A stretch of 64,000 nucleotides of DNA, taken from Agarophyton chilense (lineage: Eukaryota; Rhodophyta; Florideophyceae; Gracilariales; Gracilariaceae). The notes beneath the pieces were generated by a model. It did no database searches. It saw only the letters and a program-made list of their open reading frames with translations, and had not been told where the DNA came from. Positions 9,821 through 21,800 of the stretch are shown here, in pieces. A program made the position numbers and the translations under genes. Each line of letters starts with the position of its first letter. The stretch's first letter is position 1. The stretch spans positions 62,001-126,000 of the forward strand of contig JARGXX010000123.1 of NCBI GenBank assembly GCA_030374765.1, written 5' to 3'.

Positions 9821-11046
9821 AACTAAGGTACAGAATGTCGATGTTGAGCGGAAGCGGCTGGAACATATCAGATGACATGATCATGAGATAATGGGATACG
9901 AGCGTGATATTGGACAGCGGAAGACGGTTTCAAGCAGGAGGCTTAACGCGCCCAGCTCTTTAGAGCAGAGAGATGACGAGAGTTATGGAGAAATGGAATG
10001 AGCAGGCATAAGGCAGTAAAAGAATGGAACGGGTAGGCAATGAGGTTGCAACAAGCGTCGAGGGGCAAGTAGGGCTGCTGTTAAAAGCTGGCGCTCCATA
10101 TTTGCAAACTAGGTGAGTTGGGAGCCTACTAAATCGGTACTGTAGGTGCACCGCAGCGGTATCTGCTTCATACGCGGCACCAAAATGGATACTCGACAGA
10201 GACAGGCGATGTCTGAGGAACGTTTGAAGGGGGGGGGATCGTTTCAAGCTGCTTCCAAAAGTTCAAAAGAGTATATATAATCGGGGAGGGAGAATATTCC
10301 AAGGTGAACTATCGTAGCGCGCCTCAGCGGTGGTGTCGTCCGCTTCTGGAATATAGAAGCAATATAGAACGCTTTTAAGTAAAACGGGTGGTCTACATGC
10401 TCTTTGGCCGGCCGACTCTGGAATACTACTTACTGTACTGTATCCCCCATTCCGCTACAGCTGCGTCGCGGCACAAAACGGGGACGGTCCGCCAGCGACG
10501 GCCCGCCAGTGACGACCCGCGAGTCACGGTGGAGCGCTTGTCGGGTGCGCTCGCACATCCATCTTTGCGAACAACTTGTGCTTACAATCGGCTGCGCTCG
10601 TAGAGACTGCCATCGAATTTGGCTCAATTTCATTGGCGAGTAGTTCTATAGGACTAGCTAGAGCTAGCTAGAGCAGCGGCTGTGTATTGTCGAGTTTAAA
10701 AAGCGTCCGGTTGAAGCCATTTTGATTGTGCATTCGTTCGCTCAATGATCTCCCAAATAGCACGAATATGTATTATGGTTTAGGGAGGCGAACCATGCAG
10801 AAACTGTCGTGGCTGTGCCTCACGAACTAATGCGGAAAAGTTTTTCTAAAACCAAAACAATTCCGGCAAGGATGCCCCCCGGTACATAGCCAAGTACGAA
10901 GCAATCAGGTAACCGTTACGTTAGACGAGATGCAGAAGATGTGAGTGTGCGTTCAAACTCATCTGCTCTTGCACTTGTTCTCAAAAGACTTGCCGATTAC
11001 CCTCCCTATTGCTTTTCCCGCTCTCTGCTCTTAAGAAGAAGTAAGC
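9821..11046. other. Intergenic region upstream of FAS1-Hint paralog
   Basis: About 1.2 kb with no supported gene. A TATA-like stretch (TATATATAA) lies at 10272-10280. It reads almost equally on both strands, about 450 bp from the FAS1-Hint start, so I do not assign it. Open frames at 10388-10643 on both strands look like chance. Confidence 0.3.
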
Positions 11047-11424
11047 ATGCATAACTCCACGCGCAGCTCAAGCGATGCATCGCCGGAGAGCCCCATCCAA
11101 CCAAATGCAGCCCATCCGGACAGCAGCACCCCCGAAAGTGAACTCTTAAATACGCAGCAAAACGCAGTACGAGTCTTGAAAGCGACGACGACAACGGTGC
11201 ACATCACTCACGTGCCATCTCCAAATTCAAACCAGCTGCTCGTGCCGTATTAGCGAGCAATACAATAGTGCACTTGACCATTAATCAGGAGCGTGGGCTC
11301 GATGAAGCCTCTCTCACAGTATTCGTCACACGCCTTTGCGACCACCTTGACCAATCTCTTGCAAGGGTAGCAGTCCAAGTGCTGTACGGAATTGGCAAAA
11401 CCATGAGAGAATGAGTTTGAAGCC

Positions 11425-12437
11425 ATGAACGCTCTGGCGAGGAACATGCTAAAAGTGTACTGTATGGAAATGCAACGAGGAGTAAACATTCTTGCCCTCT
11501 TGGCTTTTGCACTGTCGTTCTCTGACAATAACATTGAGTTGTCAGTCGAAGGTCGACAGCTACACTGCCCAGAAATGAACGACTTGTACAGAACATTCCC
11601 TACAACTTTCCCTCTAGTGCTCGAAATTGTGAGAGAGGTGAGACACCCCGGCGATAGGGTCTTCGTTTTCTGCGAAGATGACTTTCGGAACGGAAAAATG
11701 CTTAACATGAGAACGATTTCAGCTCCGTTTTCTTGGGGGCAACGTGAGTATAAATTCGAACTAGGGAGAGGAAAATACTTCGGTAAACCCTTGTGCGTTA
11801 CGTCTTATTGACGTACTTTGTTTTGTTTGGTACGGTGGCTGTTGCACCGGGCCTCATAATTTGGTGGAACAAGCCCAGAGCAGAAGGTATTCTCGAAGCT
11901 CTTCAAGTGGTGCCACTCATCGATTTGTTTTACTTTGGCATGTGGAAGGTATTCTCTTACAACGATAAAATTGTTCGCGACTTTCTCACCGGTTGGTGGA
12001 CAATAGACTCCGTTGAAGATTTTCAGAGATACTTTAATACAAATGGAGAAGAAACGTGTGAGAGAATACTTAGAGGAGGTAAAGAGTTGGGTAAGCTTAT
12101 TCAACCACGGTACACGTCATACGCTTCAGTGCCTCTTATTGGGTTGCTATCGTTGAGTAAACCTTGTCCGAGTACCTTGTTTCAGCATCGGATAACCTAC
12201 TTCGTTGTCAATGACGCTGAATATGTCGTTGACTGGGTAAACCGTCGAGTCGGACATTTTAGGACTCTTACCACTGGAGTCGGTGCCAGTACTTGGATAT
12301 TTGGGAAAGACGTCGGAAACCATATTTCGCAGCTGCCAGTGCGAATGCATCAAACGCCGGACATGTTACCTAACACGAAGGCCATGACACTTGCGTACGA
12401 GAAAGAGATACATGCGGTTTGTGATTCTATCGGTTGA
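11425..12437 (+). CDS. Unrecognised protein, probable two-exon model
   Basis: I do not recognise this gene. Two open frames overlap in different phases: 11425-11811 and 11793-12437. A GT at 11783 (CGGTAAAC) and an AG at 11880 give a 98-bp intron that joins 11425-11782 to 11881-12437 in frame, for 304 residues. The first part has a hydrophobic stretch (VNILALLAFALSFS), the second has aromatic-rich segments (DLFYFGMWKVF, DFLTGWWTIDS). Upstream, 11142-11411 is open in yet another frame and looks coding, so the gene may have further 5' exons or a frameshift. It could be a decayed gene. Confidence 0.4.
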
Positions 12438-12504
12438 AACATTGCAAAAGGGTGGACTGGGCAGCATGCACTGACGTGAAGGGCAGATAGCAGAAAGGTT
12501 TCAG

Positions 12505-12786
12505 ATGTCTTCAGACTCGCCCGAGCGGCCGGTTTGCTTCCCTATCGCCGTTGCAGACAGTGGCATGTCGACAAAACATCCAAACATATCTGCAGGAACG
12601 TATTCAACGATGTTGAACGAAAGAATTCAGGAGAAGATGAAGGCGGTAGTAGTCGGTAGGGAAACGTTTTTGCTTTTGCAATCACTTGCGGGACCTGATG
12701 CCTTTTCGTACTATATAGTGGTCAAATATGTGTTGAATGATTTTGCTACCGTATTGAGAGAAGTTTTAGAGGTTGTTGGGTCCTAA
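12505..12786 (+). CDS. Small unrecognised ORF, 93 residues
   Basis: The ATG follows directly after TTTCAG, so it may be the start of an exon rather than of a gene. The C-terminal half is helical in character (YYIVVKYVLNDFATVLREVL). It lies 67 bp after the previous gene on the same strand and may belong to it, but the obvious splice does not keep the frame. No known domain. Confidence 0.3.
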   Translation: MSSDSPERPVCFPIAVADSGMSTKHPNISAGTYSTMLNERIQEKMKAVVVGRETFLLLQSLAGPDAFSYYIVVKYVLNDFATVLREVLEVVGS

Positions 12787-12913
12787 GCTAGCCCCTTCGT
12801 AGAATTATCGCTCAGCGTTTCATAAACGAGAGAGGGAAAACGAAATATATTTGGTTACGGAGGACGCCTGATGGGTCACACCTTTTCTAACCTCGAACGA
12901 AAACTCACTTCTG

Positions 12914-13350
12914 TTACTTTCCAACACTGATGACGCAGAAAGAAACTTGGGGTTTTGTGCAGATATTCCTGTGTTTTCGCTGAATGGCCTTCCGTCCCAC
13001 GTTACAAACACAGTGCTGAGAAGACTCCGAAGCGTTGGTTGCGTGCTCAGGGCTGGCATTCCTCTTCCACTTCACAAGCAATTCAATGAAGGCTATCCCT
13101 GAGCGTTTTGCACGAATGATGATATTGGGATGGTGGCCCATAGACAGGCTTGTCGAATGACACCCACCCTGAAATGGAGTCGACGAGTTATCTGGCACAT
13201 TTTCCCGACATGTGCCAAAGTCCCCGTAATTAAGAATTTGTCTCAATGACCTGCTACATGATAAAGAAGAGAAATAGGGGAAGGATATGCCACACGGAGA
13301 TCGATCGGAACCATGTCAAATTCTGCCTCACCACTATGGGGTAATGGCAT
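12914..13350 (-). CDS. Possible two-exon unrecognised gene
   Basis: Two minus-strand frames join in phase if a 59-bp GT-AG intron at 13192-13250 is removed (donor after YHVA, acceptor TGTGCCAG). The joined product reads through PIDLRVAYPSPISLLYHVA into the NSSTPFQGGCHSTS segment. The frame upstream of the first ATG at 13350 is open to about 13495 without another ATG. A third overlapping frame at 12820-13059 (FVTWDGRPFSENTG) also looks protein-like, so the 3' structure is unclear. Function unknown. Confidence 0.25.
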
Positions 13351-13473
13351 GCTTGGAATATCTTCCGAATTGAAGTTAAGATAAGTTCCTCTGCTCACAA
13401 CAACAGCTTCATGGGAAATTGGGCGCCCGGCTTGCGCAAAGTTTCTCTCTAGCCACACGTAGAGATATCCTAT

Positions 13474-13505
13474 GTTAGAAATTCTTGATGAAAAGAATTT
13501 CTAAC
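13474..13505. repeat. Perfect 13-bp inverted repeat, 6-nt loop
   Basis: GTTAGAAATTCTT at 13474-13486 is exactly inverted at 13493-13505, separated by GATGAA. It lies beside the possible minus-strand gene at 12.9-13.4 kb and would form a stable AT-rich stem. Confidence 0.8.
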
Positions 13506-13915
13506 AAGTATCAACGTATTCGACTCATCAAACAGGCCAACATGGCTTGTCCGATACACATGGTGCACTTCCTGTTTCAGTTCCTCCCTTCGAGGCGCTT
13601 CCATTAAAGGCCCGCTTTTCTCTACCACTCCAGCAGTTTCTCCTCCCTCTCTTCAATTGAATGAATGAGCCCTGGGGATGAGATCTACACAACAGAATGG
13701 CCCATAGCATAGCACTTGGGAGTTCCATCATGACAGTTGTATTCTGAGTTCCAACGCATGCGCGCATAAATGAAACTCAGAACTCCATTCCTTTAAAACC
13801 TGAAACCAGCTGCCTATAGGGTTTCCATTTTATCTCCCTTGAGGGTACATATTCACTGTGGTTCAAAGAGTCGTGCATCTTGAGGTGAAGCGTTTCTCAT
13901 CTCCGTATCGTCTAC

Positions 13916-15483
13916 ATGTCGTCACAGGAACAGTCTTTGGTCTCAGCTACCGGCGATGCTACTTCGAAGGGGGAATCAGCGGGGCGCAAATCGAAGAAAG
14001 AGAAGCGTTCATGTTCGGAAACAATTAGCTTGATTGTACGACGAGATTCAGTGCAAGGCGTGATTGATTCCGGTCTTCGACAACAGCGTTTTCTTGGAAG
14101 ATTGCTTCACTATATTCCAGGAATATCTCACCGTAGAGTGCGGGTGGAAGCGAACAAAAATTGCGCAGCATCCTCTGTCTATTTTGTACCGGAAAAGAAG
14201 GGAATCACTCCATGTCAGTTCAAGAAAGTGAAACCAAATGCAGAAAATGTGGTTCTCCGCACAGATGAGTATTTCATATCCTTTGTCGGGATGAGTATTT
14301 CTGCCTACGATAATGAAACCGGTTTCAACTCTCACAAGACCGACAATGAATTACTCATGTACAGCCAGCAATGCCGGACTGGCTCACAAGGACTAAGCTC
14401 AGTGCAGAAAGCGGTCGATGAAGATAGAGAGAGAGAAGAATTTTCTCAGAAACGTGTAGCCGAAGATCCTACTCAAAACGAAGATGTGGATAGCACAATG
14501 CCTCCCAGCAAAGAAGTTGGACAGACTACACACATGGTTCAACAAACAGCCCAGAATACTCCTGTGACAACTGGATTTGTATCAAAAGATAGTGTGTTTA
14601 TCCATTATGACCCTGTAGTTGATGCACGTAATACTGGAACCAAGGCCGATACATTCGTCAATATACCTGCCACAAAGAGGTTATATGCGTGCAGTGAACA
14701 GCTCCAGTCGTCAACGGAAGCGTTTGATGACAACGACCGTGATAGTCATTGCCTTGAGTCGCTGTTCATGAGGTTTACGGTTATGGAAATCGATAGAATA
14801 AGCGATCTACAAGCTCGAGCGGTAATAGGCGTCGATCATTTTGGAAGTTTTGTATCCAAAAGCGCCGGCAGTATTCCATACATTCAGCTGCTTACCAAGG
14901 CATTTGCTGTCGCGAGTTCCGTTGGAAAAAAAGGCTTACTGAGTTATTCGAAGCCAGATCATGTGATTACGGTTGACAAAGAATTCTACCTCTCAAACCC
15001 GCAAAAAGACGGGGAAGGTGCCTCAAACACCGACGAAACGAAGGAAGAGAACTATTTGCGCGTAAGTACAGTCTTTGTTGTAAACGAGCACTTCGAAAAA
15101 TGCAATTCTAACAAAGCTCGTCTTCATGTCCTATCTTTCCTTTTCACATCCAGTACGGGTATTACTTCTTTCTCAGTAAGAAAGTCCAGGCAAAATTGTA
15201 TGCCATGACCAACAGTGCTGATGAAAGCATTCAGCTGAAGATGAAAAGAACCGATATTAATCCACGATCAGGCCGAAGGGAGTGCCAATATGTTCCCCTA
15301 ACAGAGGTTAGCTACGTTGTAATGAAGGTTAGGCGCGGCTGCTGTAATCTATCTCACGCGCGTATCGCAAGACGAAGTGAAGGTCACCAACTAAGGCTGG
15401 ACAACATGCTCAGCATGAGCACAGCAATTGAGGTGCTAGCGGAGGCAGAAAGAAAGAAAGGCAGGCGAACATCAATGCTTTAG
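13916..15483 (+). CDS. Unrecognised 491-residue protein, one intron
   Basis: Exon 1 is 13916-15061 and exon 2 is 15154-15483. The 92-bp intron has a consensus GTAAGT donor and a pyrimidine-rich TTTCACATCCAG acceptor. Removing it joins NYLR to YGYYFFLSKKVQAKLY without a frame change. The N-terminus is Ser/Lys-rich (KSKKEKRSCS). A globular-looking part follows at about 45-135, an acidic low-complexity middle at about 150-250, and a second ordered part to the end with a basic C-terminus (AEAERKKGRR). I recognise no domain. The gene shows that this genome has short, clean spliceosomal introns. Confidence 0.6.
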
Positions 15484-15610
15484 GTTTAGAACGAATAGTT
15501 CATGTAGAGGAGCTTTTCCGTGAATAAGACCCCGAAGGTTGATGCAAAGAATCACATGTGCCAACAACGAAGATATCCGTGAAATCCATCAAGCGCCTGT
15601 GGCAAATAAT

Positions 15611-15706
15611 TTTGTCTTTATCAGGAGCTGCAAATCCAGTAGTATGGATAACACACAATTTGTCTTCATCAGGAATTGCAAACCCATTAGTACGGATAAC
15701 GCGCTT
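15611..15706. repeat. 48-bp tandem duplication
   Basis: Two adjacent diverged copies begin at 15611 and 15659; both start TTTGTCTT and contain ATCAGGA, TTGCAAA-like and GGATAAC blocks. They lie in the 390-bp gap between the convergent 13.9-15.5 kb gene and VPS33. Nothing else is seen in that gap. Confidence 0.75.
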
Positions 15707-15873
15707 TAACTACGTTGCAAAGATATTTTCTCGTTTTGTGTAATCACTCTGCATAGCGTAACTTCTCCGTTCACATTTTTTCGAAGACTTGAGATACTGG
15801 GGTGTGTGGCCATATTCCAGAAACAATTCGCGAATGGGATGCAGGAAAATAGGCTGAATGGAATTCCGCCTTT

Positions 15874-18138
15874 CTACACAGATGCGACTGAAGCATCATC
15901 AAGGGAGAGTACAAATTCATCTGGTCCCATGACAGCAGTAGTTGCGATCAGCGATTTCATCCCGTTCGTCTTTGAGGCCATTCGGACTGCAGTAGCTTCA
16001 GCTCTGGTGATCCCGCCGACAAACACAATCACAGCGTCAAAACCATCTTCGTCACGACGAATCTCTTCCCGTCGATGCTCTAATGTAGTATGTCCAGGAG
16101 GTAATAGTGACATGTGCGAAAGAATATGAGGAAGAGAACCCCATCCTTCTTCCGCTAAACCAGCTTCGACAAGACGCACACTCAGGGGCGTGTACCCAGA
16201 ATAAGCGGCTGCAACTGCTGCCCTTGTGCCGGGGTTGACTGGCCGATCTTGATCGAGTTCGGTGATGAGCTGTAGAGCTCGACGTGCAAATTGCCAAGAG
16301 TATTCCGCCGAACGAGAACGAGAACGTCGTGATTCATCACTGGCTGACGTTGCAAAGCTCCGTACACTACCTGCAACCGATCCCTCGCCCGGCACGTATC
16401 GCTCTGTGTGCCCACCCCCAAAGTTTGGGAAAATCCAGCCCAAGTTGCTTCTTGGAGGTTCTCGCAATGACCTCACCAACAGCCCCGCTCTCTCTAGATT
16501 GGCCAACAATGGCATCACCCCTAAACCAAAAATCGCAAGAACCTCTTTTCGTACAAAGTCGAAGTCATCACTGTCTATTCCTGAAGTAGTTGCGCTCCAT
16601 AAACAGCAGAGACGAAGCACATGAGTGAGGCTTTCCCCGCGTGCAATTGCATCCGTAACATAAGTAGACCTCGGAGTAGCGTTTCCGTCTTCTATCATTT
16701 CTCGTTCCATTTCGAAACGTTGGCGAAATTCGTATGAGTTGAAAGTCCGGGCAGCCACTTCATACCCCAACGCGGTATGAATTGCTGCAAGAGAGTGGTC
16801 CGACGTGGCACCTGGAAGACCCTGCATCCAGTTCTGCAGCTTGCCCATTTCGAACGTATCTCGATTTGGACGGGAGTCATAGTACTCTTGTAAAGAATTG
16901 GCAACAGTTCCGATTTGACTGAACGCCGCTGAAAAGGTAAGATCGCGCAGCTGACCAAAGACGGGGTCGATATCTGCTCGCAACCGTTTGCGGGCGGCCA
17001 CTGTGTTGGCCGGCGTATTATTCTTGGATCTAAGGAGCTCCATAGCATCCTCAGATATGATAGAAGAAAAAGGAAGGTCTATAAGGTTATTGCGAAGACC
17101 AATGGCTTCATCCAACAGACCTTCATATGTCCCTTGGGTGAGAAGCGGGCTAACGAGATCACAACCGCGATCAATTATGATAAGGTTGACTGCGCGGCGC
17201 CTAGAGGACTTTTCAACTACTTCAGCAAGCGTTGGCATATGGGATTCGTAGTTGGAACTGTCAGGAATTGCAGAGGATGAGACCGATTTGGAGTCAAGCA
17301 CTGAGAAATCTTGGTGAGCCGCAAAGGCTGACGCAGACACATGGCGAGTGGACACAGCGGGAGAAGATTGCATTGACGAAGGGATGGAGTCAGAGTTGTG
17401 ATGATGAACATTGTAACTTTGACCGTGGGTCTCCAGCAGCTCCTCCACAACAGCGGCTGCTGCTGCTCCTGCTGAGCGTATGGTTGCGAACTCAAGATTC
17501 AATACGGTTGCCATGGATGATAACGCAGCAGCAGTGGCCAGAATAGCGGAGTTATCGCCATCCAGAACGATCTGACGGAATGCCTGCGGCCAGTCGAGGG
17601 TAACAAGGTTTGCATCGAACGGAAAGAAGCCAAACGGAAGCACAGATATCGGAATGTCTGTCAAGGCAGCCTTCCTGAAAACCTTCTCGACAATGTTTGA
17701 GCGACGCGGTGTTGTTAGCACAAGAAATTTGGTGGGAGGCGATGGCTGAACAGGCGCCTGCTGCGAAGAGGAGTCGGAAGCGGCGGGTGAAGCAGGCGCC
17801 GTCTGAACGGACTGACGCACGGTGAGAATGAGTTTGACGATATGGCGCGCCGCAGCGGCATTGACAGCGCGGATGAGGGCGACAACAGAAGGTTGCGCCA
17901 GAGCGTTCTGCATGGAAAGATTCGGAGGACTTTGAATCGGCGCCACATAGCGAATGCCGTGCTCTCGAAGGAAGGTAGCATCAGAAAACAACTCGAGCGG
18001 GCGCACGACAGAAAGCTGTGTGTCGTACAAAAACGGGTCGACCAAGAGGGACTTTGCGCCGGGCAGCGACGATAGCGCCGAGGCGAGCGCTCTTCGTGCC
18101 TCGGACTCTAACGTTCGCTGCGCTATCTCGGGGAGCAT
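15874..18138 (-). CDS. VPS33: Vacuolar protein sorting protein Vps33 (Sec1/Munc18 family)
   Basis: A 754-residue Sec1/Munc18 protein. Vps33 is the SNARE-binding subunit of the HOPS and CORVET tethering complexes that act on endosomes and vacuoles. The family signature is at about 315-345 (VNLIIIDRGCDLVSPLLTQG followed by TYEGLLDEAIG), characteristic of Vps33 rather than Sec1 or Sly1. The C-terminal VIVFVGGITRAEATAVRM and FVLSLDD correspond to the conserved last domain. Ser/Pro/Gln-rich insertions lie at about 110-140 and 245-300, and a Ser/Arg-rich one at about 590-610, so it is longer than the roughly 600-residue animal homologues. The ATG at 18138 opens directly into the conserved N-terminal domain. 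It is convergent with the gene at 13.9-15.5 kb and divergent from the flippase gene. Confidence 0.9.
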   Translation of the reverse strand: MLPEIAQRTLESEARRALASALSSLPGAKSLLVDPFLYDTQLSVVRPLELFSDATFLREHGIRYVAPIQSPPNLSMQNALAQPSVVALIRAVNAAAARHIVKLILTVRQSVQTAPASPAASDSSSQQAPVQPSPPTKFLVLTTPRRSNIVEKVFRKAALTDIPISVLPFGFFPFDANLVTLDWPQAFRQIVLDGDNSAILATAAALSSMATVLNLEFATIRSAGAAAAAVVEELLETHGQSYNVHHHNSDSIPSSMQSSPAVSTRHVSASAFAAHQDFSVLDSKSVSSSAIPDSSNYESHMPTLAEVVEKSSRRRAVNLIIIDRGCDLVSPLLTQGTYEGLLDEAIGLRNNLIDLPFSSIISEDAMELLRSKNNTPANTVAARKRLRADIDPVFGQLRDLTFSAAFSQIGTVANSLQEYYDSRPNRDTFEMGKLQNWMQGLPGATSDHSLAAIHTALGYEVAARTFNSYEFRQRFEMEREMIEDGNATPRSTYVTDAIARGESLTHVLRLCCLWSATTSGIDSDDFDFVRKEVLAIFGLGVMPLLANLERAGLLVRSLREPPRSNLGWIFPNFGGGHTERYVPGEGSVAGSVRSFATSASDESRRSRSRSAEYSWQFARRALQLITELDQDRPVNPGTRAAVAAAYSGYTPLSVRLVEAGLAEEGWGSLPHILSHMSLLPPGHTTLEHRREEIRRDEDGFDAVIVFVGGITRAEATAVRMASKTNGMKSLIATTAVMGPDEFVLSLDDASVASV

Positions 18139-18831
18139 GACGCGCGGCTAAGGGCGTATAGTGTAGGAGGAAGGGCGTCAAAGCGGTGGAGGTCAGCAGT
18201 GGCGGAATAGGGGGTGTGTGTGGGACGGGCGTGCAAGCTCATTTTCGTGACAAAAGGGAGCGCGACGGAGGGGTTGGCGGGGTGGATGGGCGGGGCGGGG
18301 AACTTGGCGCGAATGGCGGGGCGCGGGGGGGGGGGGGGAAGTCGAGTAGCGTGGCGGGTAGGCGGGCACCATACGTGGGGTTTCGAAGAATCGCGAAGGG
18401 TGGGGGGAGGGGGGGGGGCGGGGAAGAAGATGGGAGCGGGGAGCGTGAAGCGTAAACGGCTGTCGCCCAACGCGCGCGTTTGCGTTTGCGCTTGGGCAGA
18501 GGCAGCTGCGTGCGGCCGCCCAAAGCGGCACTGTCGACGTTGCTGTGGCGCCGCTGTCGGCACCGAGCGAGCGCAACGAGCGCGTCGCGCGCTCGAATCA
18601 AAAAACATACTGTGCTATGCGCCTGCATAACTTTGCATAACTTTGATACCTTCCGCTCTGCTGACGCTGATAGCCACTCTGGCTAGCTCTACAAGTCAAG
18701 TCATCCCACCGCTCCCGTAGCGTCTTCCCCCCGCCCCCTTTCTCCGGGCGCTCTTCATCCCACGCCCCTCTCCGCCCGCACCACCGCAGCCATCTCATTC
18801 CTATCCCGTCGCCGCCCCGCGCTTCAGACCC
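18139..18831. other. Divergent promoter region VPS33/ATP9
   Basis: About 690 bp, GC-rich, strongly purine-skewed on the plus strand and with several G homopolymer runs (18320-18420). Overlapping open frames on both strands here are products of GC bias. It likely holds both divergent promoters. Confidence 0.4.
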
Positions 18832-21800
18832 ATGCAGCAAGATGAGCTTCCGCTGTTCACGCCCTCTTCCCCACACCCGCCTCCGTCCTCATCGCTAATC
18901 AGTCGCGCCTTACACACTCTAAAACCCACATGGGCGCGCCGCTACCTACGCTTCACCGCCTCGTCCCCCGACCCGCCCACTCTCGCCCCCCGTGTGGTGC
19001 CCCTCGGAACCAGTTCCATCGCCCACGGCACCGTGCGCGCCGCGCGCTGGAGAAGGTCAGCCAAGGTTCTTCCAATTCCCCACACACAGCCTCACAATGC
19101 CGTGTGCAATCGCAAGTATGCACTTCTCTCCTTTGTTCCACTCGTGTTGTACGAACAATTTCGTATGTTCTACAACCTCTTCTTTCTTCTCGTCGCCTGT
19201 TCTCAGTTCATCCCTGCGCTTCGCGTCGGCTTCTTCTGGACCTACTTTGGGCCGCTCATCTTCGTACTACTCGTGTCCATGTCCAAAGAAGCCTTCGACG
19301 ATATTTCGCGCTACCAGCGAGACAACAGCCTCAATCAATTTCCGTACACCCTCTTGCTACGAGGAGAATCTACAAACCAATCTAACGCTGTCCGCATAGC
19401 TAGCCAGGACATTCGAGTCGGCGACGTACTTCTACTAGAAACAAACGATCGCGTTCCGGCTGATTGCGTTCTGCTTAAGGCCATCCCATCGGAGCCAGCG
19501 AACCACAAGCTCAACCACACCGATGCCCCAGACCCCACGGACACACTTTTCATTCGAACAGACCAGCTGGACGGCGAAACAGACTGGAAGCTGCGTCGCG
19601 CCGTCGCCGCCACGCAATCCGTGCCGCGCGACGAAGATATTCTCTTCAGCGACTGTGTAATCGAGGCAGAAGCTCCCAAGCGTGAGATTTACGACTTTGT
19701 AGGCACTTTTGTGCATCCCTCCGGCGCAAAGGAGCCTCTTTCATTAGAGAACACGCTGTGGGCAAACACCGTCCTTGCCTCGGGGCGGGCGGTCTGCGTC
19801 GTTGTATACAATGGCAATGAAACCAGAGCCATGCTCAACACGTCGTCACCGCAGAGCAAAGTTGGAAAGCTTGATCTTGAAGTGAACCGAACCTCCAAAA
19901 TGCTTTTCATGCTTCTTTTTTCTCTTTCCGCGCTGCTCACTGGTTTGCGAGGGTTCTCCGGCCAGTGGATACTGTATTTTTTCCGCTACTTTCTTTTGCT
20001 TTCCGCCATCATCCCGATTTCAATGCGTGTGAACCTGGATATGGCCAAGATCGCGTATACAACATTCATTGAGAACGATCACTCTCGAATGCCTGGATGC
20101 ACTGTTCGCAACTCTAATCTTCCCGAGGAGCTCGGACGTATTGAATACCTCTTGACCGACAAGACCGGCACCTTAACACAGAACGAAATGTCTTTCAAGA
20201 AACTGCATCTCGGTACCATTCTTTTTGCCAGGGAATCTTTAGAAGACATTTATCAGTATGCAAGGTCAGCATTTCAACAGGACCGGACCTTGCTCGACGT
20301 CTATTCGTCTGGCTCTGTCCCTGCGGATAATAGAAGTGTCCAAATGACTGAGGATGCTGTGGTAACTAATTCAATTGCTCGAATGAACTCCAGAGAATCT
20401 ACATCCAGCCGGCGGGCTCAAAAACAAGTGCAAGACGCTCTCCTTGCAATTGCTCTTGCGCACAACGTTACGCCGGTCGAAGATGGAAACGAAAGATCTT
20501 TGCAAGCAGCGAGTCCGGATGAAGTCGCTTTAGTTAAGTTTGCGGAGTCGGTTGGGGTTATTCTAAAAGAACGATCCATCAACCGTGTGGTACTCAAAGT
20601 ACCGGGTGATTTTGAACTGGGCTATGATATCCTCGCGGAATTTCCCTTCACTTCAGAAGCGAAGAGGATGGGGGTAATAGTGCAAAATCAGCAGTCAAAG
20701 AACATTACGCTTTACGTGAAAGGTGCAGATACTGTTATGTCTCGAAAAGTGCGATACAACGATTGGCTTGATGAGGAATGCGGAAACTTGGCTAGGGAAG
20801 GTTTGCGAACTCTTGTTTATGCCAAGCGGGATTTGTCTGTCACAGAGTATGCCTCATTTTCCGAGAGGTGGCAAACTGCAAGAACTTCTTCTCTGAACCG
20901 AAAGGAATCCATGGCCGCCGTGCAGAGCGATGTTGAACATGATATGAGCTTGTTGGCGCTGACTGGTGTAGAAGATAAGCTGCAGCCAAACGTGCGCGAA
21001 ACGCTGGAAAAACTACGTCATGCTGGCATTCGAGTGTGGATGTTAACAGGGGACAAAGTGGAGACCGCTACTTGCATTGCCATCTCGTCTAGACTTGCAG
21101 AACGTTCTCAGGGGATCTTTAGAGTTACGGGCCTCAAGAGCAGAAACGAAGCCAGTAGGGCTTTGTCACGATTTCGGCGGCAAGCAGGATCAGATGTTCT
21201 CGTAATTGATGGATCATCGCTCCAGATTCTGCTGGATATGTTCCCGGAAGAATTCATTGAGCTGGCAGCAACGGCACCAGCTGCCGTAGCATGCCGATGT
21301 TCACCAACGCAGAAGGCCATCGTGGTGGAACTGTTGCAAAAGCAATTGGACAAGAGGGTTGCTGCAATTGGGGATGGAGGGAATGACGTCGGAATGATTC
21401 AGCAAGCGCATGCCGGTATCGGAATTCCGGGAAAGGAGGGCATGCAAGCTTCGTTGGCTGCAGACTTCAGCATAACATCGTTTTGTCACCTGACGCGACT
21501 TCTTCTATGGCATGGGCGAAACTCATACAAGCGATCGGCACGACTGGCGCAGTTTGTGATTCATCGCGGATTAATTATATCCATCATTCAGACAGTATAC
21601 TGCGCGTTATTCTTTTACGCCGCAGTGAGCGTTTACTCGGGGTGGATCTTGGTTGGATACGCAACGGTATTCACAATGTTTCCAGTGTTTTCGCTGATCC
21701 TGGATGAAGACGTTTCAGAACATGCCGCGGACACATATCCGGAACTATACAAAGATCTGCAAAAGGGAAGATCATTGAACCTTAAGACGTTTTTGATTTG

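Noticed and set aside
18123-18630. Overlapping Pro/Ala/Arg-rich frames on both strands
   Set aside because: They arise from GC bias and G runs in the VPS33/ATP9 promoter region; no conserved content.
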